This document shows, piece by piece, positions 36,035 to 48,666 of a stretch of 64,000 nucleotides of DNA. The stretch covers positions 124,001-188,000 of the forward strand of contig QVRM01006419.1 of assembly GCA_003439945.1 (NCBI GenBank), given 5' to 3'. The notes beneath the pieces are model-generated. The model was not told the DNA's origin and did not search any database. It was given only the letters and a program-made list of their open reading frames with translations. Made by a program: the position numbers and the translations under genes. Each line of letters starts with the position of its first letter. Within the stretch, counting starts at the first letter, position 1. The stretch comes from Dermanyssus gallinae. Lineage: Eukaryota; Arthropoda; Arachnida; Mesostigmata; Dermanyssidae.

Positions 36035-36245
36035 GGGAAAGGTCCAGGGGATGTCGGGACAGGTCTGGGGGACGTCGGGAAAGGTCCGGGGGGACGTCGG
36101 GACAGGTCCAGGGGATGTCGGGACAGGTCCGGGGGGACTTCGGGAAAGGTCTGGGGGGACTTCGGGAAAGGTCCGGGGGACGTCGGGAAAGGTCCGGGGG
36201 GACGTCGGGAAAGGTCCGGGGGACGTCGTGAGAGGTCTGGAGGGA
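36035..36245. repeat. G-rich minisatellite, 21/22-bp unit, about 10 copies
   Basis: Nine near-identical units of GGGA(A/C)AGGTC(C/T)(A/G)GGGG followed by (A or GA)(T/C)(G/T)TC, then one degraded unit (GTGAGAGGTCTGGAGG). Lengths switch between 21 and 22 bp through one extra G, in the order 21, 21, 22, 21, 22, 22, 21, 22, 21. The single-base slips move the repeat through all frames, which explains the PDLSRRPP-type false frames on the minus strand. Confidence 0.93.
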
Positions 36246-36640
36246 ACATGGGCAGAAGCGGGGCGGGGGAGGGGGTGCGGTGAAACGAGAAGAGCAACAG
36301 CAGAGGCTGACGCTGGTCGTACGGTCGTGCAGCAAAAGCGTACCGAACGTGCAAAACTTTCGATCAATTGAGCCTGCTGCTGAGCGTACTGGCGTCGGTC
36401 GGTAGTCGCGTTTCTGCTTCTGCTGCTGCTTTTGCTGTTGACGATGGCCGTACGTGGAACAGACTTGTGAACCACGAAAGATGAGAGCGGGGTACAAAGT
36501 AGCGGAAGGCCGAGCACCGCAGTGGCGCTTTGCTTGCACGCCTGTGCAGCAACATGCCGACATTCGCCGCCTCTGAAGCGCTACTATGCATCATCTAGCA
36601 TCGTCGTCATTCATAAAGAGAGGGGGGCAATTACTGTCGT
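36246..36640. other. GC-rich spacer with CTG triplets
   Basis: Interrupted CTG/TTG triplets lie at 36415-36440. No gene recognised. Confidence 0.5.
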
Positions 36641-36750
36641 TGTTGTTGTTGTTGCTGCTGTTGTTGTTGTCGCTGCTGTTGTTGTTGTCGCTGCTGTTGT
36701 TGTTGTCGCTGCTGTTGTTGTTGTCGCTGCTGTTGTTGTTTTTGTTGTTA
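36641..36750. repeat. 18-bp higher-order (TTG)n minisatellite
   Basis: Four perfect tandem copies of TTGTTGTTGTCGCTGCTG at 36661-36732 are flanked by less ordered TTG/CTG triplets. The unit is a multiple of three, so frames stay open on both strands (Val/Ala, Leu/Ser or Asn/Ser/Asp runs). Confidence 0.93.
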
Positions 36751-37666
36751 TCAATGTCGTCGTCGCTGTTGTTGTTCACATCGCGAAAAAAGATTACTGT
36801 TACTACTACTACTACTACCACAAGACCTACCACGAGTATTACTGTCGACGTCGTACAGCCAGGTATCGGGCGATGGACTAGCTATGTGTATTTCAACACA
36901 CTGCAAGCTGCACAATATCACATGTTGTCTGATGTATCCGCTGCTGCTGCTGTTGCTGCTGCTGGTGCCGCTGCCAATGTGGGCGTCTCTGACTGCGGGT
37001 CTCGCAGGCGCGTATGTTCGACGAATCGAAGCCGACATATTGATGAATTGGTCTACCGAATATGAACGAAGTGAAAGGAGAAGAAGAGAAAGAAAAACGA
37101 CTCGACAACGAAGAGCGAACGCGCAGGCGCTGAAGCTGCAACGAAGGCAATGGCAACGTGATAGCGTATGATACAAGTTGGTTACCCCCCCCCCCCGCCC
37201 CGCCCCCCGCCATATGATAGCGGCGTTCGTCCGTAAAATTTCACCTACGCAGCCGATAACATTGAGATCGATGAAGATGAGAGCGCTTCCGAAGAGCTGT
37301 TGCCTCGCTCGGCGTCTTAGTCACTCTTCTGCTCATGGGCTTTTCAGCGTACGCGTTTCGCTCGCATGGTTCTGCTTCTATAACGGATACGCGGCTACAG
37401 CGACAACAGCAACTAAAACGACAGAAACAACTCTCGATCGCTATACTTTCTCATCCACCTCGGGTGTCGTCAAGACGTCAAGGACTTTCATGACCACGAT
37501 GAGAGCGCGGCGGGCCGGAAGGCGCAAAACGGAAGTAATTCTCGCCGAAGACCGTACTAATATAGTCCCGCTTCAGTAAGCACTACACCTAGCATGCTGA
37601 AAACTTCCGCTCTGGCTCCAGTGAGCCCGTGAGGTCAACGGGTTTGTACGGCCTTGCTCTCTTTCT

Positions 37667-37670
<4 letters not shown>
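36751..37670. other. GC-rich, CpG-containing region; no gene assigned
   Basis: It holds (TAC)n at 36800-36820, CTG triplets at 36940-36975 and a 12-C run at 37185-37196 followed by more C-rich sequence. Frames such as 37178-37579 (+, 133 codons) are unrecognised. Confidence 0.45.

Positions 37671-37699
<29 letters not shown>
37671..37699. repeat. (TA)n microsatellite
   Basis: A 29-bp TA tract after a CTTTCTTTCT pyrimidine run. Confidence 0.93.
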
Positions 37700-37702
<3 letters not shown>

Positions 37703-38284
37703 GGGTTGACTTTTGAAATGCTAAACATATTTCTACTAAAAAAAAGGTTGTTACACGCCTGCCTCAACAACAGACAAAACGACCATGCGTGTTTAATGGT
37801 TCAACACTTCTAATTGATATTATTTTGTACTTCTATGCCACAATTTCTTGACAAGATCAAGTGATTTTCATGGATCTGGTGCATGAGCCCGTCGCATTAC
37901 TGAATCTGCCTTCCCTGAATATAAATGCACATATACCCATACACGAGTCATACGACACTTATTGGGTATCCGGCACATTCCAAGGGCTGTAAAAAATAAA
38001 GTTGCACAAAACCAAGTTTACATCCTACATCGCATACAAGCGCGGCAAACAAACGAACTCTGTTTCGTTCAGACCGTGTTTAGAGGTATTGGACAAAGCG
38101 GATACACACTGCCTCTAGAATGAACCATAAAATATAACGAATAGTTTAACAGAATCGTTAAAGTCGTTTTAACAAACAACCGCCAAGATGTCAACGAGCA
38201 GTTTGTAGACCATAGCTAAGGTCACAATATTTTCTCGTGAAGGCCGCTTAAAAATCTTTTCAGAAATCGAAATCTCAAGGACAA
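37700..38284. other. No recognised gene
   Basis: AT-rich spacer. Confidence 0.55.
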
Positions 38285-38395
38285 CCTTATATATATATAT
38301 GACACATAAGATCATCATGACTGATTCAACGTTACAAGTGCATGTTTCTTCCAAGAAGCTTGTAATGAGGCCTATAATGTAAGATTTTCATATAC

Positions 38396-38584
38396 AGTAA
38401 AGTAAATTTGTCGGGCTGACTCTTAGCTAAGAATTTAACGTCCACGGGACTGCTTCTCGCATTGTTTCATAGACGGACCCCCATAAATACAAATGTACAA
38501 CGGTGGGACTCGAACCCGCGCACCTGCTATGTGTCTCCTCCGGTTGCGAGGCGCAGACTAATGCACCACGCCACCGGGCTCGAC
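38396..38584 (-). mobile_element. tRNA-derived SINE, family 1, copy 1
   Basis: On the minus strand it begins TCGAGCCCGGTGGCGTGGTG, with a box A-like TGGCGTGGTGCATTAG and a perfect box B GGTTCGAGTCC. Then follows a non-tRNA body (ACATTTGTATTTATGGGGGT ...) ending in CCCGACAAATTT. It aligns with 40320-40496 over the full length at roughly 85% identity by eye, with one 3-bp indel in the head. Flanks 38381-38395 and 38585-38599 agree at 11 of 15 positions, consistent with an old target duplication. Confidence 0.85.
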
Positions 38585-38604
38585 ACGGTTTTTATATGCT
38601 CTAG

Positions 38605-38608
<4 letters not shown>

Positions 38609-38641
<33 letters not shown>
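38609..38641. repeat. (TA)n microsatellite
   Basis: A TA tract within the duplicated unit, just upstream of segment B1. Confidence 0.95.
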
Positions 38642-38643
<2 letters not shown>

Positions 38644-38880
38644 CAAGTTTAGCAGTTCACCAAAGATTGTGCTGTCACCTTTAGAGACACGCACCTATAT
38701 GACACATACGATCATCATTACTGATTCAATATCACAAGTGCATGCTTCGTCGAAGAAGCTTGTAGTGAGACCCATGATGTACGGTTTTTATATATATATA
38801 TATATATATCTTAAGTTTAGCAGTCCAAAAGGTAATATCGTCACCAAAAACTGTGCTGTCACCTTTAGAGACACACGCAC

Positions 38881-40304
38881 TCGCATATACTTATGCGTAC
38901 ACCGGCTGCAAGTTGTCTGTTTTTCGCTATGCGAGAGTTGTCAACGTAGCGTGGCGTGCCTTTTTCTACCTTAGCTCTACGAAAGGTATTCAGGCCAGAT
39001 CAGAGGTCATCATTGCATTTGAAACGAGCGTTTTTTTTGGCTGTTCCGAGTGCAAACGATGCTAACAACGAAGTTCAGTCATTATGAGGTATGACAGCGC
39101 ATAGAACTCGCGTTTGTTGTCTAGCCTGAACATGATGACAGTCGCGAAGAACAAACCTGGCAGATTGCGTCGCGGCCCCATTTGGTAGAGTAGAGCGACT
39201 GCAACTTTAGTAACAAGGCCTGTGTAGCTGTGTTGTGTTGTTGCTGTTGCCTTATCGTTTTTGCGTTTTACTTCTCTCTGAGTCCGCACGATGTCACGAT
39301 GGGCCGTACACCCTTATCGATTGTTTTCGCGCGGACAGAGGCAGTCGACAGGCAGGGGTGGTTGATCTGCAATTCTAAACGACGGCGCACACTTTCTACC
39401 GGCCAACCTTATTGAACCTAATGACTACTTTTTTTCCAATAGTCTCCGTAGAAGTAAACGTTGATAACATATTAATAGTCATCACACCAGCGGCTGAGAG
39501 AGTCGTCGCCAGTGACAGCCGCATAAACGCACATACCTGCTCTTTCTCTAGATTAGGCCATTTGGTTGCTAAAAAGGCCCATCACCCCCCCCCCCCCCCC
39601 CACCTTTGGCAGCTGCATATGTAGCGACCATATCACGCATACTGGAGTATGTGCCAACCTTTACTATGAACAGCAATAAACATCACAATCACTACTGTAT
39701 CACAATCAACGCGGCGATATCTCGCTTTGCGGCGGCGGTAGTCAGGTGTCAGGAACTCGTGCTGCATACATTTCAAATCGACACCAACCAATCTGCTGGT
39801 TTTGTATCCATCAGTATACACTCTGTAGGACAGATGTGTCGGCAGTGCTCGCCTTTCGGCGAGAAAATCGTTACACAAAACGCGTAACGCAGTCACTTAT
39901 TACTAAAAAAATCACCATGAGCATTTTAACATAACTACTTGACAAAGAAGTAAATGTCTTCAAGCAATCAGTGTGTGCGCTTATCTCATCCCGCGTTCCG
40001 TCTTACGAAGGCGGCCATAGATCCGAGCATCTTCGTCGAGCTTTCAATTTAATTCAAAGCCCCTTACCCTGTCAAAGCAATCTTGTCTTGTCGATAATCG
40101 CCGTCGTCTTTTGTAAGCAAAAACCGTTGTGTTGCACACACACGTTCTAGTGGCCTACGCGAATATGTCTACATAACGTACTATCATATCCCTGTCGACA
40201 GACCACGCTGAGGCGACGCAACGTCACCACCGACCCGCGATTGTCTAGTCCAGGTAGCGCCCGATTCGTCTGACTTCGTCTGCTTCTCTCTGTTTTTGTG
40301 CCGC
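38881..40304. other. No recognised gene; 17-C run
   Basis: A pure run of 17 C lies at 39585-39601. Open frames on both strands (for example 39606-39887, +) are unrecognised. Confidence 0.5.
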
Positions 40305-40319
40305 TTGCCCGGCTATCTG
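40305..40319. repeat. SINE target-site duplication, left
   Basis: TTGCCCGGCTATCTG, identical to 40497-40511. Confidence 0.95.
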
Positions 40320-40496
40320 TCGAGCTCGGTGGCGTGGTGCATTCGTCTGCGCCTCGCGACCGGAGAAGACACATAGGTGCGCGGGTTTGAATCCCACCGT
40401 TGGACATTTGTATTCATGGGGGTGCGTCTATGAAGCAATGCAAACAGCAGACCCATGGACGCCAAATCTTGGCTAAGGGTCGGCCCAGAAAGTATT
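40320..40496 (+). mobile_element. tRNA-derived SINE, family 1, copy 2 (with exact TSD)
   Basis: The 177-bp element starts TCGAGCTCGGTGGCGTGG, has box B GGTTTGAATCC at about 40386-40396, a tRNA-unrelated body of about 95 bp, and ends CCCAGAAAGTATT. A perfect 15-bp target duplication (TTGCCCGGCTATCTG) flanks it at 40305-40319 and 40497-40511, which fixes both ends. The tRNA-like head would drive Pol III transcription; retroposition would rely on a LINE. The altered box B (TTTGAAT) still fits the consensus loosely. Confidence 0.92.
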
Positions 40497-40511
40497 TTGC
40501 CCGGCTATCTG
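40497..40511. repeat. SINE target-site duplication, right
   Basis: Second copy of the 15-bp direct repeat. Confidence 0.95.
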
Positions 40512-42130
40512 ATAGAAATCGAGTGATCGTCGTCGCCGTCGCTACAGATTCCATGGCAGAAGATGACGGTGATGCCGATGACAACGATGATATATATATA
40601 TATACAAATAACAGTAGCACGTCGTTTGTAGCAGTAACAGTACCAAAAGTTATAGTCGTCGCCGTAGTCAAAGTAGTTAACTTCGTAATCAGAGTACGCC
40701 GTAACGAGAAGCGTCGCTAGCGAACCGACGTAGCGAACCGCGATGTCGCCAACGGCTCGAGCCAGAACGCACCAACAGATTTCTAGACAAACGAAGGCAG
40801 GACGACATTACTACAACAGCAGCCGTAGCGGCAGCAGCAGTAACAACAGCGGTAGTACTGCCGGTACTGGCGGTGATGGCCAACACCGGCAGGCGACGAC
40901 GACACCCTACGTAGATAGATCGAGCGAAAACGAAAATAACGGGCGGGCGTCGGACGGACGAACGAACGGACGGAGGATCATCGAAGCTGTTTGCCCGTTT
41001 CTGCTGTTCCTGCTGGTGCTGCTTTTGAACTTGCTACGGGAACACACATGCACTCCAATGGGCCGCTAACGCCAGCCTTGGGCCCCTAATGCGCGCCAAC
41101 GTAGGTTGTCGGATAAGGGAATATTCGATTTCCTTTGAGAATGACGGTAGCCCGCGCCCGCTCCGCGTCGATCGAGCCGGCAACCTCGCGGCAAACCTGG
41201 CCTGGGGTAGTGTGGGGTGGGGCATCCCCCCTTCTTCCTCCTTCCCTTCCTTCGTCGCCTTCATCGTCGTTGTCCTCGTCGTCCTTTTCTTGTTGGCTCG
41301 CCGATCCTATCCGAAACGACGACGGCGACACCGACGCTGTCTTGTTCCCCGTCCGCCCCTCCTCTTCCGCAACTCACTGCCTCTCGAGACAGAGCGTAGG
41401 GCGTGCGTTCTGTGCCTCCCTTACCTTTACGCCCGCTGGTCTCGGCCTACTTCTATTCCTCCTCACTGCTTCCTCGCTTTCGTTGTCGTAACATCGAAAC
41501 GTCTAACGATCGACGGTCGTCGGTGGTGGCAAGGCCTGCACCAGCGACGACGACCAGGGGCAGCGGCGGCAGTGCTGCATGGCGATGGAAGTGCGATGGT
41601 GTCACGGCTGCGGCTAGGGCGACGGCGACAGCGTACGGGTGTGAGGCTTATCGTAAAAGCAGCCGTAGTCTGGTAGGGAGTAGAGAAACGGTACGCACGC
41701 TACGCTACGCAAGAGGCTACTACCGCGGAAAGCGTTGATTGAGCCTGGCCGGGGGAGCAGACACAAGATGCCCCACAACAGCAGGAGGGGTGGGGGGAAG
41801 AGTCGTCTACTCCCTCGTTCTCCCCCCCCCCCCCCCCCCTTCTAGTCTTGTCCCTTGGGCCACACTCGAGGAATCTCAGAGAGAAAGGAGGGGCTACGGG
41901 CAGGGATTTCACGGGTAAGACCGATGGCAGATAAGACTACGGCCCCGAAAAGGGAAGCGCGCGGTAAAGGACACCGCAAGTTAACGACAATCGAAGCCAG
42001 ACATGGCGGCTCCTCCTAACAGACTCCGCTGTCCACGCGGACAGGTCTTGGCCTGGCAAGCCAAGCTGGGGAGCGAGTCGCTGCTGAGGCGACTCGTCGA
42101 ATCCCGCCAATACTACTCGGCCCTCGGGCT
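40512..42130. other. GC/CpG-rich region; 18-C run; no gene assigned
   Basis: It holds CAG/GTA triplets at 40820-40865 and a pyrimidine-rich section at 41225-41300. An 18-C run lies at 41822-41839, and there is a perfect 7-bp hairpin at 42075-42095 (GAGTCGC loop GCGACTC). The + frame 40743-41069 is Ser/Asn/Gly-rich then hydrophobic, and 41089-41676 (+, 195 codons) overlaps two other open + frames; all look like compositional effects. A promoter or exon of a host gene could be here but is not demonstrable. Confidence 0.4.
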
Positions 42131-44400
42131 CTTTTAAGGCCCAGCCAAAACTTAGCTGATCATAGCCAGCCACACGAATAGCCGAGAAGAATCGTAGAGG
42201 CGCTGCCCAAATTATCCAATAACGTTGTCTGCCGGCTTTACAAAATGTCTCTAAATTCGTGGCCCCTTTCTTTCTCACCACGCGTTCTGTATTCTCACGG
42301 CAAGTTGTTAGAAATTTTAGCTCAGACCTTATTAAACTTGGTTGGATACGTAAGATGCGGATCGTCATCCTCGCATTGATTAACGCATCGATTATTATTA
42401 CATTAGTAAATTCACCAAAGTTGTACTAGCCACGGCATTAAAGGACAAATGGGTTAGTTTCGATATGATGGTCAGCTCAACAAGAGGAGGCAAAATCGCG
42501 TAGTGGCGACTTTTGCTCACGCGTCCCGTTGACGTGACCGCAGCTCCACAAAACGCCGTCCTTCCCCTCTGATTAGGTGGCGCATATATTTTGTATGCAT
42601 GGCTGTGTCCCCCTTTCCGCACCCCACAGACATGTTTACCCATGTTTCAGCCAGTCCTGTTCTAAGGCACTCGTTCGGGGGAAGGCGGGGGTTGGGGGGA
42701 ATGATAACTCGTCACTCGTCAGCGTCACGATTGCCACACAGAGACGCTGTTGGCCCCCTGATGGCGGACAGTTGCCTCCAGTCGCCATCCTCTACCGGCA
42801 ATACGAGCATTTCTGCAATCACCGTCATTGTGCTATGTTGTGCTGTGTGCTATGTTCTGCTTCACAGGCAGCGCGACATAACAGCGACGATGGCGACAAC
42901 AATTAATCCAGAACAGCACCTGAGAGAACAAAAACCCGCGTGCTATTACTGGCGGGCGCCACGATGAAGCCACACGAGATAACCTTTTGCGCAAGTTCGA
43001 GTGCATTTTCTTATGCTTCGTATCAGTAGATAGATACAGTAGTAGGTAACTGGCCAGCTGCTTAGTAAGAGATGTGGGTCTGGGAAAAAGTCTAGAATTA
43101 AAAAAATACATTTTTAAGGAGGCTGCTTTCTGAAAAAGTGTAACAACACACACTAGTTAAAGCGTCAAATACGTAATTAATAGTCAATCCATGATCACAC
43201 TCTATTTTCTTACAGACTGAATAATCCAACTGAAAACCAAGAGAATATAAGTTTGTCGACTAGGAAATTAGTGGAAGAAAACGGTTTGGCCTGCCACATA
43301 AGCTATCCATTTGTTAGATCAGGCTCCGAACATTGGGATACATATTCCTTGCTATCAGTCTCTTGCAAAGACGGTTAACCAAAACTAGTAGGCAGGACTT
43401 CATTTGTTCTAAACATTTTCTTCGGTCCTGTTTGTATGAGAATGCTTAAACAACCGATTTATTTTAGCTTGTTGCTCAAAGAAAATTACTAGGGCTAACG
43501 TATTTAGCCGTCGGTCCAGCAGCGTGTAAACTGATTTCGAAAGAAATCGAAAGGAACGCACAGATATATTTGGCTGTAAATAGACGAGTCAATTTTCACG
43601 GCATCTTCATATTAAGTCGATGCTAAGTAAGAAGAAAGCAACGGCTGGCCGTGCGATGGAGAGGCTGAAAAGTGTCTTAGTTAAGCTTGTCTATTGGCAT
43701 GCCTTTTGTTCTCACACGCACGTAAAAGATAACAATAAAAGTTCCATAGCGTTTAACAACTTTTGCTATACTCTATCCTTTACGTGCTGGGATTTGGCTT
43801 CACGATTCAGATGAAGGAGCGAATTTGGCGCTCATGGTGCGCTCAATCTTACGCATGCTTTCATGCGAACATAAAGACAATTTTAAGACCTTGTCTGGGT
43901 ATTCGTTTTGAATACCAGCTTACGAAGTAGCTAGTGAAAAATAGCAAGCTTCCCCATTAGCTTCCAAACATGATGCTTAGACTTGTACGATACGCCCAAC
44001 ACTAACAGCATAGTTAGGAAACCATTATGAAGGCGGGAATACCCTGCACACATAAAACACAACGCGTGGTGTCTTCCGGTGAGTTGCGACCTGAGCGACC
44101 ATTCTCTCACGGTTCTACAGTAAAAGCCTTGCCTGGTACGTGACAAGGTTATCCAATTTGTCTGGTATCGCAGACGAATCCAGATGAGCGGCGGAGTTCG
44201 CTGAGATATAGAAACGTCAAACGTGGCACGAAAGAACCGCAAGTTTCCACAGATGGCCGAGAGGCCCCCTCGCGCATCTGTGTCCTTGTTTAGTTTTTGG
44301 GATAGAACTGTTATTGGCTGCCCGTGGCGAACGTGGCTTCTGCATCGCGTACTACATATCATCATTGTATTAAAAGATTGATAAAATCGAGGTACACAAG
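42131..44400. other. No recognised gene
   Basis: Unrecognised frames only, the longest being 43931-44404 (minus, 157 codons), which has no domain that I know. Confidence 0.45.
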
Positions 44401-46341
44401 TCACGTGTCATCATCATTTGATGAGTACTAAGGAAACAGGTAATAATATAAATAGTACTACCACTAATAATAATGCACGGAGGCCGTATTCTTCTTGCAT
44501 CATTGCAGCCAGAGTCGAGTCAGGATGGGTTGCGGATGGTATGCGGTAGCAGTAAATATGAGCAGTTATTCCAAACTGGCTATTTCCGTACCTATCGCAG
44601 TGGAGGCCATCAGTAAGAGAGCTGGCTTGCTGTTCAGAGATCTAGCTAAACGCAGTCAAGAGATCAATGTGACGCAGAGTTTGTTTTGGAGGCAGATTGT
44701 GTCTTTGGCAGTAACTACGTCGTAACGACTTGCATTGCGGGAACCATGGTCTGAGCTGGTGAACGACGAAGAGCTAGCAGACAGACGTTTACGCCTCACT
44801 CAACTGTATAATTTGAACAAACACACAACAGTATAATATAAAATAATAATAAATGCCTGGTTCCAAAATCTGGTGATTGCCGAGTCGGATGAACTTAATT
44901 TGCTACCAAAGCCATTCACCGTCGTTCTTTCTGTATGCGGGAAAAACTGAAATCAACCACTTTGCAGCAAGTCATGGCGCGCTATGTCTGGGGACGGTCT
45001 GCAAACGTCCGTTGCCAAACGCTCTCGAATGTGTCCAATTCATCCGACAAACGATAACGACGACGATGAAAATGATGATAACGATAAAATAGCCAAAGCG
45101 ATCTCAACTCAGAACCTGGATGAATTATATCTATATTGTATACATAATAGCGGCAGACGGATTTAAGTGCAGTTGAGCTTCATTTTGACGCGACTAGACG
45201 GCAGAAGACTGAACACGCCCGGTTGAATATCAACACGATCCTTCAAAGAAATTCAGCACAAATGTCCTAAAAAATGGTCGTAGAGGCGACGTACGACAGT
45301 AGCGTTGTCACCGAAAAGTGCAATGCACTTGTTGCTCAACCTGCACTTTTGGCGTCAAGCAAGACGCTAAACAGTTTTGTATTTCAGAAAAGCCCTTTCT
45401 ACTCTCTATTCCGTCAGGACCATCATCATCATGTTCTTCTTCTTTTTCCTGTACCACTTCATTTACTAACTTTGCCTTGCAGTCGATGACTTAAGGTATC
45501 AGCACTGGTACTACAAGTAATGCGAACAAAATACGATCTCTGAGGACAAAGCAAACGCCCCCTCCTCCCTGATCAGCTCGCCGCTGCACTTCGACCGTGT
45601 TTCTCCATTTAGGTCGTCGACAGCATTGGCGGTGGTCTCCTGCCGCCCGACCATCTCTGCGGATATGTCGACGCTAGTGTGTACACTCTTTTCGATATGA
45701 TCCCCGTGACTCTGATACGTTGTTCCCTCCCGCTGCCCGTTGCCCCTTACGCCGCCCGATCAGCACAGATGTTCGCTCCGGCCCGCCTTGCTTCCCTTGA
45801 AACACACGTACCCACAAACAAACATACACGAAGAGGCACAAGGCATCAGCATTCGACAACGAAGTACCCTACGGGCACAACAAACACATCAGGTTCGAAC
45901 GTCATCTGACTGAACTAGGCGCTCTCGTTCGTCGTCTTCTTCCTCCTCTTCTTCTTCTTCTTCTTCTTCGTCTTCCCTCGACGTCTTTCGATGAAGCGAC
46001 GCGTTCGCTACTGTGTTTTCGTGTCCGCAAACCCCAAGATCCTCCTCCGCTCGTCTACAAAGCTCCACTAGCCAGGTGGCCGGAGCTCAGTAGACATTCT
46101 TACAGCTTCTGAGCGCCGGGCCCAACTCCGCTGTTGGGTGTTGTTGTATCTAGTGTTGGTGCTCTAGTGTTGGTGGGTCACCGACCAGTCGTGCGGGGCG
46201 ATACCGCACTGCAAAGGCTCCTCCACGAGGTTGGGTGAAGTCGAAGGGATCTAGGCAAAGATCTAGTGCGGCTATTGAGATATTTCTAGGAGATGAGCAC
46301 TACTCAAAGTTTTTCGCACATCAGAGCTCTCGTGGCAGCCG

Positions 46342-46345
<4 letters not shown>
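44401..46345. other. No recognised gene; CTT repeat
   Basis: GAT/GACGATGA triplets lie at 45058-45085. An interrupted (CTT)n/TTC tract lies at 45940-45972. Nothing coding is identified. Confidence 0.5.

Positions 46346-46379
<34 letters not shown>
46346..46379. repeat. (TA)n microsatellite passing into (CA)n
   Basis: A TA tract followed by CACACACA. Confidence 0.95.
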
Positions 46380-46387
<8 letters not shown>

Positions 46388-47280
46388 GCCGTACATTTAT
46401 GTCGATTCTATGCGCAAGCGTGGGAGCAAGATATCGAAGCTTGCGGCGCAGTGGACGCAATGGACTTCACGTTCACAGATAGCTTCAAACGCACGCACAT
46501 CCCTCCAAACTCACTACGTCTTCGGCTAGGACGTCGTTCATTGGTTTGCTCGTCTGTCGCCACAAGGACCCGCCAAAACGAGATGCAAAATGGGACGACG
46601 CATGCCGTAACGTCTGTGTGAGGGACCAAAAAGGAAGTTGGGAATGATGATGGAACGACGCGTAGGAATACAAACAGGAGCGTGACGACAGCCTGATAAA
46701 GAGGGAGGCCGCCCTACACCTTTGTACGCCATTGACGGCTTCCTCTGAACGACGCCTTCACCGCAGCCTCTGTGTTTTTCTCACGTCTCCGCCATCGTTG
46801 TTTACCACATATCTGATAGACAGACGTATGATCTAAGCCAAAGCCACCGTTGTCTGTCCCGTTTCCTCTCCTTCTCTCCTCTGTCTCTCTGTGTGTGTGT
46901 CTATCGCTACCTTATCGCTCTTTTTCTTGCTCTAGCTACCTGGCTCTGCCTCTCTCTTCTCTGTCAATGTCTTATGACAACAGTGTTAACGTTTGATGTG
47001 CAACGAACGTCCCGAAGCGGTAGCGGCACCACCGGTCTACTTCCGCCCATTTTCTGCGGCCCACCTTCCTTATTTCCTTTCGTCGCTTTGTTTCTCCCTT
47101 CCGTTCACGTCGTCCCGTTCGCAGCTTTTTCTGTCTCCCGCTCGATGTCTCTGGCTGTCTCTACTTGCTTCCTTAAAAGCAAATTGACGCTAGACCACCG
47201 ATCGCCACCGCTTTAGCTGTTCACTATCGTCGACCTATCCATTTGCCTACCAATCTATCCGTATACCTATGTGTTTATCT

Positions 47281-47284
<4 letters not shown>
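46380..47284. other. Pyrimidine-rich spacer
   Basis: CTCTCT and (TG)n patches lie near 46867-46902. Leu/Ser-rich + strand frames reflect that bias. Confidence 0.5.

Positions 47285-47315
<31 letters not shown>
47285..47315. repeat. (TA)n microsatellite
   Basis: A 31-bp TA tract ending TTATTAG. Confidence 0.93.
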
Positions 47316-48448
<1,133 letters not shown>

Positions 48449-48613
48449 AGTGTCAAGAGGACCCCCATCCTTCGTTCTCCTTATTCCTACTGGTGCCACA
48501 CGTTCTCGTCCTCCTTCGATTTGTGCCTGTCGTTCGTCAGCATTCGTCGAGGAGTAAATTTGCCATGATTGTTTGTATGCGCATATCCGTATGTATATAT
48601 AGACAAACCCGGT

Positions 48614-48615
<2 letters not shown>

Positions 48616-48663
<48 letters not shown>
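48616..48663. repeat. (TA)n microsatellite
   Basis: A 47-bp TA tract between GGTAGA and TGTTTAAACG. Confidence 0.95.

Positions 48664-48666
<3 letters not shown>

Larger units (their letters stand above)
38285..38880. repeat. Tandem duplication A-(TA)n-B, first copy split by a SINE
   Basis: Segment A (about 100 bp, starting GACACATA(A/C)GATCATCAT) occurs at 38299-38395 and 38700-38790. Segment B (AAGTTTAGCAGT(T/C)C ... CTGTGCTGTCACCTTTAGAG) occurs at 38642-38695 and 38810-38878. The order is A1, SINE, TA array (38609-38641), B1, A2, TA array (38790-38809), B2. This is what a tandem duplication of A-TA-B gives, followed by a SINE insertion into the first A. Confidence 0.8.

Noticed and set aside
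36035..36245. CRISPR array
   Set aside because: The units are contiguous with no spacers; it is a minisatellite in eukaryotic DNA.
35936..36563. Long frames with repeating PDLSRRPP/GDVGTGPG motifs, reminiscent of collagen-like or proline-rich proteins
   Set aside because: They derive wholly from the G-rich 21/22-bp minisatellite; they exist in several frames on both strands and shift frame with each extra G.
41089..41676. 195-codon + frame in the CpG-rich region
   Set aside because: Two other + frames and two minus frames are open over the same DNA; low stop density is due to GC-rich triplet composition.
42071..42105. tRNA-like hairpin followed by GTCGAATCCCGCC
   Set aside because: No box A at the right distance and no cloverleaf; kept only as a local hairpin.
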